The position numbers and the translations under genes are program-made. DNA of 64,000 nucleotides from Volvox africanus (taxonomy: Eukaryota; Chlorophyta; Chlorophyceae; Chlamydomonadales; Volvocaceae), in contig BSDZ01000094.1 of the NCBI GenBank assembly GCA_030268105.1, positions 839,001 to 903,000 on the forward strand, read 5' to 3'. Under the pieces are notes generated by a model. It worked only from the letters and a program-made list of their open reading frames with translations, was not told the origin of the DNA and made no database searches. This document shows positions 39,961 through 52,781 of this stretch, piece by piece (within the stretch, counting starts at the first letter, position 1; the number at the start of each line of letters is the position of its first letter).

Positions 39961-40112
39961 AATAAGTTATGCCCTCTATTAAAGCTTGGAAGATATCAAG
40001 AAGTCGTGGAAACACTACATAAAATACTTGAATTAGAACCTAATTAGAACCTACAAATCAAAAAGCTATAAATGCTAAAGAACAAGCGTTAATAAAGCTA
40101 AAGGAGTCATAG
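39961..40112 (+). pseudogene. TPR-like gene fragment, copy 6
   Basis: Same broken TPR-like frame and 11-bp duplication; upstream Met retained as in units 1, 7 and 8. Confidence 0.45.
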
Positions 40113-40417
40113 AACACACCCTCAACAGGTACTTTGAATTCTTCTGCCAGGAAATAATTAAACCTAGCTTTAACAAGATTTGTTGCTTTTTTACTTCGAT
40201 CTTCCTACATGAATAACCACACCTAGTAACCAAACTGAAGGTGGGCGGAAGTGGGCGCCAAATCGAAGTTCCGTACACAGGTACGTGGTTTGGGAAAGAA
40301 CACGCTTATAAGTAAGCGTGCTCTCGGAGCTGCATTCCCAACGCCGATTGACACCTAGCTCGCTCCCCTGCCTGCTGGAATCTAAGCATATATATCTACG
40401 GCGTCCAAAGAAGCAGG

Positions 40418-43400
40418 ATGATGATCACGCAGCAGCAGTTCCTCGGGCGGTCTAGCAAGAGGTTCACTGCGATTACTTCTGCTGCTGCTGCAATGCCCAC
40501 GGCACTACTGCTGGCTGTCGCCATGCTGGTCTCCATGTCGTCCATGTAGGTTATTTATTTCGCCATGCGTTCTCTGCTGGCGTTTAGTGTTTGTGATGAG
40601 CTACGAACGCACGCACCACTGTTGCATGTTGCATGCCCTAACATCTGCTTCTGGAAGCAAGCAAGGCAGGCAGCAGGCAGCAGGCTCCGAAATAAAGCTC
40701 GTCCGTGAGGATGTATAAGATAGAGTCGTTGTTAATTCCATCCCACGCAATATGTAATAATAAGGCCGTGCGTCGCGTCGGTGGTCGGCCTGTCGCTCTG
40801 TCGTCCTTGCTACTTTTATATGTAATAAGCAATCAGCGTAGCAGGGATCCTCATCACTTGTGATGTTACTTTTCCTGCTTGGTTGCTTTTCCTGCGATGC
40901 TTCAATTCGTTCATATCTTTAATACAAGCATCCAACAAATAAAGCTAGGCCTTTATTACTTGCATGCATGTGCATGGTTTCATCCGCTCCATCGCTCGGT
41001 CATTTCGTTGTCATGTATATAATATTATATGTATTACAAATGATATTTATATATATGTGGTTTATATGGGGTATATATATGTGTGTATGTGTGTATATGT
41101 TTATGTATACATATATATTTCGGGTTAGAGGAGAGGTTTCCCCGTCCTTTGAGCAGCTAGGTGTCCCCCGTTTTCTGTTGGGCCCTTCTGTGGTTTCTTG
41201 GTGGCCCTGAGTGCTCAGTAAGTGGCCAGGCGAGAGCCTCTGAGGGCTCGCTGGCCCTAGTGAGAGGGGGAGCACGTGGCAAGACAGACAGACAAAGCCA
41301 CGTGTTCCTCCCCTGCGCTGTGGCTCGGTCCGGTCAGGACCCCCGGTGCTCGTCTTTGAAGGGCGAGTCGCCCACAGTGTAACACCCATAATATATATAC
41401 ATACATATACACGTATATATATATATATATATATACGTATATATACATATGTATATGGTGTTACACTGTATTTGGGCGATATGCCATGCAAGGACAAGCA
41501 CCGGCGGCCCTGAACACCGGGCCGAACAACATATAGCGCAGGGGGAGAACACACGGCTATGTATATGCGAGGGCCGTTTACAAAATAACACGGAGGCTTA
41601 AATGAATCACGCTTTGCTGTCGCAGCTCTGCTTATCGCAGCCGCTTTCGCGTAAGCAGTACTACATATTCGCACTGACCAGTGCGCCGGCTGCCTTATGT
41701 GTAAAACACTCCGAAGCATTCCGTGTTTCCCGCAAGCACTGCGGTAGTCACTGCTTCATGTATGTGCTGCTTCCGGGCTGCACCACTGCAGGGCTGCACC
41801 ACTCCCTTCGGGCGCTCCACCGCGACTGACATGTTTTTACATGCATCCCCGCGCCACGCCTGCTGCCGGCACTACGTTCAAAGGAGAAGTCAAGGGGTGC
41901 CAATGGGCTACCCATAACATGTTGAAGAGCGCCGTCCTTTCCCAGATTGCTGCCGTGGGCGCTGTGATGGATGAGCGAGTTACGCCATTCTCAAACTGCA
42001 CCGAGGACAGCGCCGTTAAAAGCACCACTAATTTTTGTTGGGCGTTCAATTCCTCTGCAGAAGGTGCAAAGCTGCAGGAATGGGCCGTGAATCTCGTCAC
42101 CAAATTGCGTCTTGAAGCTATAGGCTTTGAGACAAAATACAAATGCTCTCCATGGCTCATTGACAATCGAATGGATGTAATCTTTGGCGGCTACGGCGTC
42201 TACCCGGATATCCCCCCAGGGGACATCAACGCAGATGCCAACAAGGACGCGCCGCCCGAAATGTCGAACATTGAGTGTACCCCCGACTTGTCCAGATTGA
42301 ACTATCCAAAAAGCACGTGAGTTGATTCCTTATATCCATCATTTGTGCAGTCGCTTAATTGAGGATAGATTGAGCACTGCATCCCCGTATTGTGCTGGCT
42401 TGGTGCAGCTCTCGTGTCAGGTCCTAAGAACTATATACATCATGTTTATCTACTAGATTGATAAACAGGTACGTAGGTCGTAGGTAGGTAGGTATATAGA
42501 TAGGAAGATATGGTAGGCAGGAAGGTAGGTAGATAGGTAGCTAGATAGCATCCCGCCTAATTAGCTCGAAAATCAAATTAAGTTCCCAGGGTTTGCATAG
42601 ACATGGCAGGGTGTACCTAGCAGATAGCCTAGCAGGTATATGCATATGCATATGCATATAATATATATATGTGTATATATATATATATATGGGGTATCTG
42701 ATAGGCTAGCAGATAGCCTGCTGGCCCTGCTACCTAGCAGGCCCCTTGCTAGCCGAAAGCTAGATAGGTAGCAGATGCGTATTTGGGTGGGTCCTTTCCT
42801 GCTAGCCCTATCAGGATAAGAGGGGTTCTTGCAAGTGCTGATACCAATCCTTGTTCATCAAGGTGTCTTTATTCCTCTTAGTAAGATGACCAGGTGGTAT
42901 ACATGCCCCGGACTATTTATTGTCTACTGCCACCCAAGGGTCTGTCAACCCTTGCTCACACACATGCATCTGCTGCCTGCTGCCTCCTGACTCTCATAAC
43001 TACTGCAGTTGCAACACGACGATGCGCAACACTCAGTTTGGGGTTCAGAGCTGGGTATACACCTATCCTGGTCGGAAGCCAACGACAACACTGTACTGTT
43101 TTGCCGTGGAAGTCCTCAACGCAACTGATCCAACAGTAAGATAAAAAGTGATGTGGCTTTGCTTGATTTCCAAATGAACTTGCTCCTGCCCTGCTGTGTA
43201 CAGCACTTAGCTGTAATAAAGGATAGGAAAGCATGTTTTGCATTACAGGTGGTAAATCCAAGTTGTGTGCATGGCATGCGCCTGGTACATATTGATGTAG
43301 CAGCTGCTGCTGCTGATGATTAACTTAGCAAGCGATGCATATAGAAATTATGCATTTATACACATACCTGCATCACCTACCTGCATGAAATCGTCTGGCT

Positions 43401-44535
43401 CAGCTGGTTGGCTGATTGGCATCAAGCTATACACGCACACATATACATACCAAGGGATTATACAACGTTATGCAGAGCCCCTGCGGCCGGACGGACACAC
43501 TGTTCAAGGCAGAGATCTGGGGGGATGACAAGCAGCGCCAGAAGCTGAAAGGCATTGCCATACAGCCCGTGGGCGCCAAGAATTTCACCTACCGGTCACC
43601 AAGCTGGGGAGCACCAGGCGACCAAACCATTAAGGTGTCTCAGCTGAATTGGACCCCACAGCAGGCCAACGGCAGCAAGATTTGCTTAGAGCTGGACTCC
43701 ACCACAGATATTGACTCGTTTTGCTTGTTTGGCCACAAAACCTGCTGGTAAGGATGTTTCACTGTAGTATCCTGGGGTATCTAAGGCTAGTATCCAGGAT
43801 GGTCAGGAATCTAGACATCTTCCGACCGGGCCTGTACAGTTTGGCGGATATTAACACAGACATACAACATCGACAAGCAGTGACATTAACATACTGTTAT
43901 TCATCATTCCCCGAACATACAGCACTACTGACAAACACACACATCTAACACACTGTCACTACTATCTTTGGCCTACAGCCGCAGGCTACAGATGGATTCT
44001 TAGACATACTGTTAATGCATTCAATTGATTTTAAACATATCTACAGCTGCTGCTATCCTGCCTGTGTGTGTCATGTGTTTGCCCTCCCATCCTGTCTACC
44101 TATGTGATGCATGCAGGATCAACTTCTTTGATGAATCACTGGCTTGCTGCCCCCTGTATCCGTCAACTACCGTTGATAAGTTATCCGAAGGTATTGTGTA
44201 GTTGTTGAGAGCCTCAAAGGCATCTCGGGAGATAAATATAAATATAAATATAAATATAAATATAAATATAAATATAAATATAAATATAAATATAAATATA
44301 AATATAAATATAAATATAAATATAAATATAAATATAAATATAAATATAAATATAAATATAAATATAAATATAAATATAAATATAAATATAAATATAAATA
44401 TAAATATAAATATAAATATAAATATAAATATAAATATAAATATAAATATAAATATAAATATAAATATAAATATAAATATAAATATAAATATAAATATAAA
44501 TATAAATATAAATATAAATATAAATACAAATATAA

Positions 44536-44573
<38 letters not shown>

Positions 44574-45107
44574 CAGAGAGAGGGAGAGAGAGAAGAGAGA
44601 GAGAACCCTAAAATCCCTAAAACCCTAAACCCTATATATATATGTATATGTGTGTGTGTGTGTATGTGTATGTCGTTGTATCCTATTGCATGGATGCTGC
44701 ACCCAGACTTGGCCAGTGCTGGAGACTTTACGGAAGAGGACGCCAAGCTATTGGTACAAATGATCGATGTGGAGAAGGCGTTTGCTAAACTTGACAGTCA
44801 GGCCAAAGCTCAATCCACTTTTATGGCCACGGCCAGCAAGTGCTTTGACCTGAATTTGTGGGTCTTCCGGCTTGTGGGCTGCGTGGACACCTCCAAACTG
44901 GCCGTGTCCCTGAAGGCCTACGTCAAGATCCCATTGCTTGGATCCAAGCTCATGGGTTCGTGCACTGTGAGCTTGTCATCCGGTCCCGGATGCTTGTTGG
45001 GTTACCCAAAAGTTGCCTCCATCCGGCTCTACTTCAAGGGTCGGTCGCTCATGATGGAAGCTTCCTTCCTGGGCAAGAGCACGTCTTTCACTGTTTTCAC
45101 TCTGTAA
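40418..45107 (+). CDS. Secreted pherophorin-like glycoprotein, copy 6 (expanded intron 5)
   Basis: Exons 40418-40545, 41792-42316, 43009-43135, 43476-43747, 44117-44190, 44707-45107. Protein and splice sites as in copy 1. Intron 5 is 516 bp against 314 bp in copy 1 because the AAATAT tract has grown by about 190 bp. Whether this alters splicing cannot be seen from sequence. Confidence 0.73.
41295..41559. mobile_element. Foldback element in intron 1, copy 6
   Basis: Same element as in unit 4. Confidence 0.6.
44233..44633. repeat. Expanded intron 5 microsatellite, unit 6
   Basis: (AAATAT)n of about 310 bp with a single AAATAC interruption near the 3' end, then the longest (AT)n, GA-rich tract and telomere-like motifs (44605-44633). 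About 32 hexamers more than in unit 1. Confidence 0.95.
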
Positions 45108-47832
45108 TTCCGTCCATCCATTAACGAAACAAGTCATTTTTGGCCAAGCTTGCTATCTAGCTAGCAGCTAGATATATAGTTAGTACATATATGTACTCGG
45201 TTGGTTGCTCTGTGGTGGCTGGCTAATCATCCTCCGTCTGCGTGCAGTACATACACGCCGGCAACACTGGCAACATATGCAATATGGCGCGCATGGCAGG
45301 CGCATGCACTACTACTGACAAAACAACTGCTGTGTCACTAAGCATTTGCTACGGCATTTGCTATTCCCGCGCGATGTGTGTACACCCGTGTACATATATA
45401 CTGATCACGCCCCCACATACACACACATGTATAAACCGATGTGTTGGTGAGGTTATTGATAATCGTACTAGAGGTAAATTATCGCTTCTTGTGGATACGC
45501 GGTGGCCTCTACCTACCTACCTACCTACCTACCTACCTGCACACGCACGTACGTATCTGTTGCATTAGGATTCAATTATCACCGCTGCGTTGGTTGCTGT
45601 GATCTAACAAGGTGCTAAGCGATCGTAATGAAATCATTTCTAGTAGTAAATATATTTGCATATATTTAGCTGGTCATGCGCCATGGAATCCATGCATTCC
45701 TGTCATGTGGGTGTATGTGAGGCTGGCGCAGCAGTGCGCTAGCTGTAGCTCGGGCAACTACACTAGACACAGACTCCAGGCTCCGTCGCGGAGCTCTATT
45801 GGCAGCTAATCAGGGTGATCAGTCCTGATAGCGCCTTTATTAGGCTGATCTATTGGCGGCCTGGGCAGATGCGTGGAATGTGAACTACTGTAAGAGTCTG
45901 TATAATATTGTTACAATGGCTCAATTCCGAACAGTCTATATAGATCAGGCGAAGCGCTTCCAATGGGAAGTCTTCGCCTTAGGTAACAGCAAGAGATCAC
46001 CGAAATGTACGGCTCTTGGATCCAACAACGACCAACTGTCATTCACGCGAATCAGCAGCTATCGGAACTGTCGTTTCCTAACCGCTCTTTTACCAGAATT
46101 GTCACGCCGTCAACGGTGCATGACAGCTGTCATGTGCAGCGAACGGCATCGCTGCGTCCACGACACTGGGGGTGTGGACTCTCCCCCCCGAACGCAGCTA
46201 GGGAAACTGGCGAGGGAGGTGACGGCAATATCCATGCGCATGGGGTCTCCTGAGAGCCAGAAATCAATGCTTGTTCTGACTGGCTTGTCCTGCCGTCCCC
46301 CGTCCCCCGTCCCCCGTCCCCCGTCTCCCGTCTCCCGTCCCCCGTCCCCCGTCCCCCGTCGCCCTCTCTCACCATAATCCCTGGCTGGGGGTCCGTGTAT
46401 TTTGCTTGGCACTATTAGACTGTGTGGAGTTACTGTGCACTCTTACAATGGGGTATCGGCAGCCAGACTACTAATCTGCGTTGATCTTGCGGGTTTATAC
46501 GTAGTCTACGGCTGCATCAACGCGGTTTTCCTGACAATCTCAGCTCTATGCTTGAAGTGGTTACATTTGTCCTGTATGTATGCATTCCCCCCTTCTGCTT
46601 CCGTCTTCCCGGGCGGACGTTCATCGTGAGAGATTTGAGAAACGCAAAAGAAAAGAAACTCGCACTGCACTCCAATATTTTCAAATGAGGCCCTACAATT
46701 TTTTTCGTCTGCGGATCGCTAGTGGGGTGCGGTATGGCCTTCCTTCTGCTACGGCATGAATGCAATATTTGCAACTATCTATATGAATGTTTTTGGTTTT
46801 AAAACACAGCATAAATAACACTATTTGGCGCTGTAATGACGGCTTCGATGCGCGAAGGCGCTTCGGAGCTAATTAAGCTAAAGGCTGAAGTCGGAATTCC
46901 ATTTTCAGCACACATAGTGCGGCATAACGAAACAAGGATTCCAGACATGTGTACTCTATCATCGGGAAATATGTAGCTAGGCTAGAAACATGCTGTGGGT
47001 AACGAATATACCCATCCAATAACCAAATCGGGGTTCCACAAAATACAGGTTTAAGGAGCGTAACATGTTTTCACAGAAACTGCCTGTAGTAAAGGATGTA
47101 CCCATCGCTCGGGGTATCAGTTCTTGGAAACGTTTTTTTATGAAAGATTGTATCTTCTTTAAATTAAAGAATTATTATTAACTTACTATATTTATTTTAT
47201 TACCTTTATCTGCTGTGCAGATGACACGAATGCTACGCCACTCGTAATCAAGTAGTGGGTAGCTATAGGGCGTGTGGCTTACTAACTTTGTTTTCATCAG
47301 CACCTAGATAGCGTTTCAATTCAGCTTGATGATGCATACTTGAGTCTCTTGGTTGCTGGCCCGTCTGAGCCATCGATGTTTGTTATTATTAGCGCATTAT
47401 TATAAGGATGGAAGACGATAAGAAGCAAAATAGACAGGGCGAAATCGAAAGCTTACATGCAATACAGCTACTACAAATGCGATGCCATGCGATTAATTAG
47501 TGCAGGGAACGAAGTAAGCGGCGGTACATTTTTCGCAAATCATTAAGTGCGTTGCTATCTTAGGCAGGCGGGAGGCACTTAAGCTGGTTTACAGGTCATT
47601 TTGCATGTATGTCGAGCGAAGGAACGAGCTTTTGCAATAACATGCATGTTAATGCCAAGCAGGTGCGTGAATGGATGGACTGACAGCTCTAGACAGCAGG
47701 CCCATGAACGCATATCTACCTGTATGTACCTATCGTGCGTTGTATCCTTGCATGATTCATGACCACTACTGCCATTCGAGCAGTATGGAGGGCGAAATGA
47801 ACGGGATCGATGAGCCCGCCGCCTTCCCGCCA

Positions 47833-47984
47833 AATAAGTTATGCCCTCTATTAAAGCTTGGAAGATATCAAGAAGTCGTGGAAACACTACATAAAATACT
47901 TGAATTAGAACCTAATTAGAACCTACAAATCAAAAAGCTATAAATGCTAAAGAACAAGCGTTAATAAAGCTAAAGGAGTCATAG
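47833..47984 (+). pseudogene. TPR-like gene fragment, copy 7
   Basis: Same broken TPR-like frame and 11-bp duplication as in unit 1. Confidence 0.45.
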
Positions 47985-48289
47985 AACACACCCTCAACAG
48001 GTACTTTGAATTCTTCTGCCAGGAAATAATTAAACCTAGCTTTAACAAGATTTGTTGCTTTTTTACTTCGATCTTCCTACATGAATAACCACACCTAGTA
48101 ACCAAACTGAAGGTGGGCGGAAGTGGGCGCCAAATCGAAGTTCCGTACACAGGTACGTGGTTTGGGAAAGAACACGCTTATAAGTAAGCGTGCTCTCGGA
48201 GCTGCATTCCCAACGCCGATTGACACCTAGCTCGCTCCCCTGCCTGCTGGAATCTAAGCATATATATCTACGGCGTCCAAAGAAGCAGG

Positions 48290-51200
48290 ATGATGATCAC
48301 GCAGCAGCAGTTCCTCGGGCGGTCTAGCAAGAGGTTCACTGCGATTACTTCTGCTGCTGCTGCAATGCCCACGGCACTACTGCTGGCTGTCGCCATGCTG
48401 GTCTCCATGTCGTCCATGTAGGTTATTTATTTCGCCATGCGTTCTCTGCTGGCGTTTAGTGTTTGTGATGAGCTACGAACGCACGCACCACTGTTGCATG
48501 TTGCATGCCCTAACATCTGCTTCTGGAAGCAAGCAAGGCAGGCAGCAGGCAGCAGGCTCCGAAATAAAGCTCGTCCGTGAGGATGTATAAGATAGAGTCG
48601 TTGTTAATTCCATCCCACGCAATATGTAATAATAAGGCCGTGCGTCGCGTCGGTGGTCGGCCTGTCGCTCTGTCGTCCTTGCTACTTTTATATGTAATAA
48701 GCAATCAGCGTAGCAGGGATCCTCATCACTTGTGATGTTACTTTTCCTGCTTGGTTGCTTTTCCTGCGATGCTTCAATTCGTTCATATCTTTAATACAAG
48801 CATCCAACAAATAAAGCTAGGCCTTTATTACTTGCATGCATGTGCATGGTTTCATCCGCTCCATCGCTCGGTCATTTCGTTGTCATGTATATAATATTAT
48901 ATGTATTACAAATGATATTTATATATATGTGGTTTATATGGGGTATATATATGTGTGTATGTGTGTATATGTTTATGTATACATATATATTTCGGGTTAG
49001 AGGAGAGGTTTCCCCGTCCTTTGAGCAGCTAGGTGTCCCCCGTTTTCTGTTGGGCCCTTCTGTGGTTTCTTGGTGGCCCTGAGTGCTCAGTAAGTGGCCA
49101 GGCGAGAGCCTCTGAGGGCTCGCTGGCCCTAGTGAGAGGGGGAGCACGTGGCAAGACAGACAGACAAAGCCACGTGTTCCTCCCCTGCGCTGTGGCTCGG
49201 TCCGGTCAGGACCCCCGGTGCTCGTCTTTGAAGGGCGAGTCGCCCACAGTGTAACACCCATAATATATATACATACATATACACGTATATATATATATAT
49301 ATATATACGTATATATACATATGTATATGGTGTTACACTGTATTTGGGCGATATGCCATGCAAGGACAAGCACCGGCGGCCCTGAACACCGGGCCGAACA
49401 ACATATAGCGCAGGGGGAGAACACACGGCTATGTATATGCGAGGGCCGTTTACAAAATAACACGGAGGCTTAAATGAATCACGCTTTGCTGTCGCAGCTC
49501 TGCTTATCGCAGCCGCTTTCGCGTAAGCAGTACTACATATTCGCACTGACCAGTGCGCCGGCTGCCTTATGTGTAAAACACTCCGAAGCATTCCGTGTTT
49601 CCCGCAAGCACTGCGGTAGTCACTGCTTCATGTATGTGCTGCTTCCGGGCTGCACCACTGCAGGGCTGCACCACTCCCTTCGGGCGCTCCACCGCGACTG
49701 ACATGTTTTTACATGCATCCCCGCGCCACGCCTGCTGCCGGCACTACGTTCAAAGGAGAAGTCAAGGGGTGCCAATGGGCTACCCATAACATGTTGAAGA
49801 GCGCCGTCCTTTCCCAGATTGCTGCCGTGGGCGCTGTGATGGATGAGCGAGTTACGCCATTCTCAAACTGCACCGAGGACAGCGCCGTTAAAAGCACCAC
49901 TAATTTTTGTTGGGCGTTCAATTCCTCTGCAGAAGGTGCAAAGCTGCAGGAATGGGCCGTGAATCTCGTCACCAAATTGCGTCTTGAAGCTATAGGCTTT
50001 GAGACAAAATACAAATGCTCTCCATGGCTCATTGACAATCGAATGGATGTAATCTTTGGCGGCTACGGCGTCTACCCGGATATCCCCCCAGGGGACATCA
50101 ACGCAGATGCCAACAAGGACGCGCCGCCCGAAATGTCGAACATTGAGTGTACCCCCGACTTGTCCAGATTGAACTATCCAAAAAGCACGTGAGTTGATTC
50201 CTTATATCCATCATTTGTGCAGTCGCTTAATTGAGGATAGATTGAGCACTGCATCCCCGTATTGTGCTGGCTTGGTGCAGCTCTCGTGTCAGGTCCTAAG
50301 AACTATATATACATCATGTTTATCTACTAGATTGATAAACAGGTACGTAGGTCGTAGGTAGGTAGGTATATAGATAGGATGATATGGTAGGCAGGAAGGT
50401 AGGTAGATAGGTAGCTAGATAGCATCCCGCCTAATTAGCTCGAAAATCAAATTAAGTTCCCAGGGTTTGCATAGACATGGCAGGGTGTACCTAGCAGATA
50501 GCCTAGCAGGTATATGCATATGCATATGCATATAATATATATATATATGTGTATATATATATATATGGGGTATCTGATAGGCTAGCAGATAGCCTGCTGG
50601 CCCTGCTACCTAGCAGGCCCCTTGCTAGCCGAAAGCTAGATAGGTAGCAGATGCGTATTTGGGTGGGTCCTTTCCTGCTAGCCCTATCAGGATAAGAGGG
50701 GTTCTTGCAAGTGCTGATACCAATCCTTGTTCATCAAGGTGTCTTTATTCCTCTTAGTAAGATGACCAGGTGGTATACATGCCCCGGACTATTTATTGTC
50801 TACTGCCACCCAAGGGTCTGTCAACCCTTGCTCACACACATGCATCTGCTGCCTGCTGCCTCCTGACTCTCATAACTACTGCAGTTGCAACACGACGATG
50901 CGCAACACTCAGTTTGGGGTTCAGAGCTGGGTATACACCTATCCTGGTCGGAAGCCAACGACAACACTGTACTGTTTTGCCGTGGAAGTCCTCAACGCAA
51001 CTGATCCAACAGTAAGATAAAAAGTGATGTGGCTTTGCTTGATTTCCAAATGAACTTGCTCCTGCCCTGCTGTGTACAGCACTTAGCTGTAATAAAGGAT
51101 AGGAAAGCATGTTTTGCATTACAGGTGGTAAATCCAAGTTGTGTGCATGGCATGCGCCTGGTACATATTGATGTAGCAGCTGCTGCTGATGATGATTAAC

Positions 51201-52781
51201 TTAGCAAGCGATGCATATAGAAATTATGCATTTATACACATACCTGCATCACCTACCTGCATGAAATCGTCTGGCTCAGCTGGTTGGCTGATTGGCATCA
51301 AGCTATACACGCACACATATACATACCAAGGGATTATACAACGTTATGCAGAGCCCCTGCGGCCGGACGGACACACTGTTCAAGGCAGAGATCTGGGGGG
51401 ATGACAAGCAGCGCCAGAAGCTGAAAGGCATTGCCATACAGCCCGTGGGCGCCAAGAATTTCACCTACCGGTCACCAAGCTGGGGAGCACCAGGCGACCA
51501 AACCATTAAGGTGTCTCAGCTGAATTGGACCCCACAGCAGGCCAACGGCAGCAAGATTTGCTTAGAGCTGGACTCCACCACAGATATTGACTCGTTTTGC
51601 TTGTTTGGCCACAAAACCTGCTGGTAAGGATGTTTCACTGTAGTATCCTGGGGTATCTAAGGCTAGTATCCAGGATGGTCAGGAATCTAGACATCTTCCG
51701 ACCGGGCCTGTACAGTTTGGCGGATATTAACACAGACATACAACATCGACAAGCAGTGACATTAACATACTGTTATTCATCATTCCCCGAACATACAGCA
51801 CTACTGACAAACACACACATCTAACACACTGTCACTACTATCTTTGGCCTACAGCCGCAGGCTACAGATGGATTCTTAGACATACTGTTAATGCATTCAA
51901 TTGATTTTAAACATATCTACAGCTGCTGCTATCCTGCCTGTGTGTGTCATGTGTTTGCCCTCCCATCCTGTCTACCTATGTGATGCATGCAGGATCAACT
52001 TCTTTGATGAATCACTGGCTTGCTGCCCCCTGTATCCGTCAACTACCGTTGATAAGTTATCCGAAGGTATTGTGTAGTTGTTGAGAGCCTCAAAGGCATC
52101 TCGGGAGATAAATATAAATATAAATATAAATATAAATATAAATATAAATATAAATATAAATATAAATATAAATATAAATATAAATATAAATATAAATATA
52201 AATACAAATACAAATATAAATATAATATATATATATATATATACATACAGAGAGAGGGAGAGAGAGAAGAGAGAGAGAACCCTAAAATCCCTAAAACCCT
52301 AAACCCTATATATATATGTATATGTGTGTGTGTGTGTATGTGTATGTCGTTGTATCCTATTGCATGGATGCTGCACCCAGACTTGGCCAGTGCTGGAGAC
52401 TTTACGGAAGAGGACGCCAAGCTATTGGTACAAATGATCGATGTGGAGAAGGCGTTTGCTAAACTTGACAGTCAGGCCAAAGCTCAATCCACTTTTATGG
52501 CCACGGCCAGCAAGTGCTTTGACCTGAATTTGTGGGTCTTCCGGCTTGTGGGCTGCGTGGACACCTCCAAACTGGCCGTGTCCCTGAAGGCCTACGTCAA
52601 GATCCCATTGCTTGGATCCAAGCTCATGGGTTCGTGCACTGTGAGCTTGTCATCCGGTCCCGGATGCTTGTTGGGTTACCCAAAAGTTGCCTCCATCCGG
52701 CTCTACTTCAAGGGTCGGTCGCTCATGATGGAAGCTTCCTTCCTGGGCAAGAGCACGTCTTTCACTGTTTTCACTCTGTAA
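48290..52781 (+). CDS. Secreted pherophorin-like glycoprotein, copy 7
   Basis: Exons 48290-48417, 49664-50188, 50885-51011, 51352-51623, 51993-52066, 52381-52781. Protein and splice sites as in copy 1. This is the last complete copy before the array edge. Apparently intact. Confidence 0.75.
49167..49431. mobile_element. Foldback element in intron 1, copy 7
   Basis: Same element as in unit 4. Confidence 0.6.
52108..52307. repeat. Intron 5 compound microsatellite, unit 7
   Basis: Same length and interruptions as in unit 1, including telomere-like motifs at 52279-52307. Confidence 0.95.

Larger units (their letters stand above)
38421..46292 (+). repeat. Tandem array unit 6 (complete, 7872 bp, longest)
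   Basis: Extra length comes almost entirely from the intron 5 hexamer tract. Carries GTGCGTTGC and GCAGTATGG like units 1 and 7, lacks one TA in intron 2 (ACTATATACATC near 42430), and has CAGCTGGTTGG in intron 3 (near 43404), shared with unit 7 only. Confidence 0.97.

Noticed and set aside
44202..45107. Long open frame with many Asn-Ile repeats running into exon 6 (also 28840-29553 and 36522-37235)
   Set aside because: The Asn-Ile part is the AAATAT microsatellite of intron 5. The frame is open only when tract length is a suitable multiple, differs among otherwise identical copies, and does not join exon 5 in frame.
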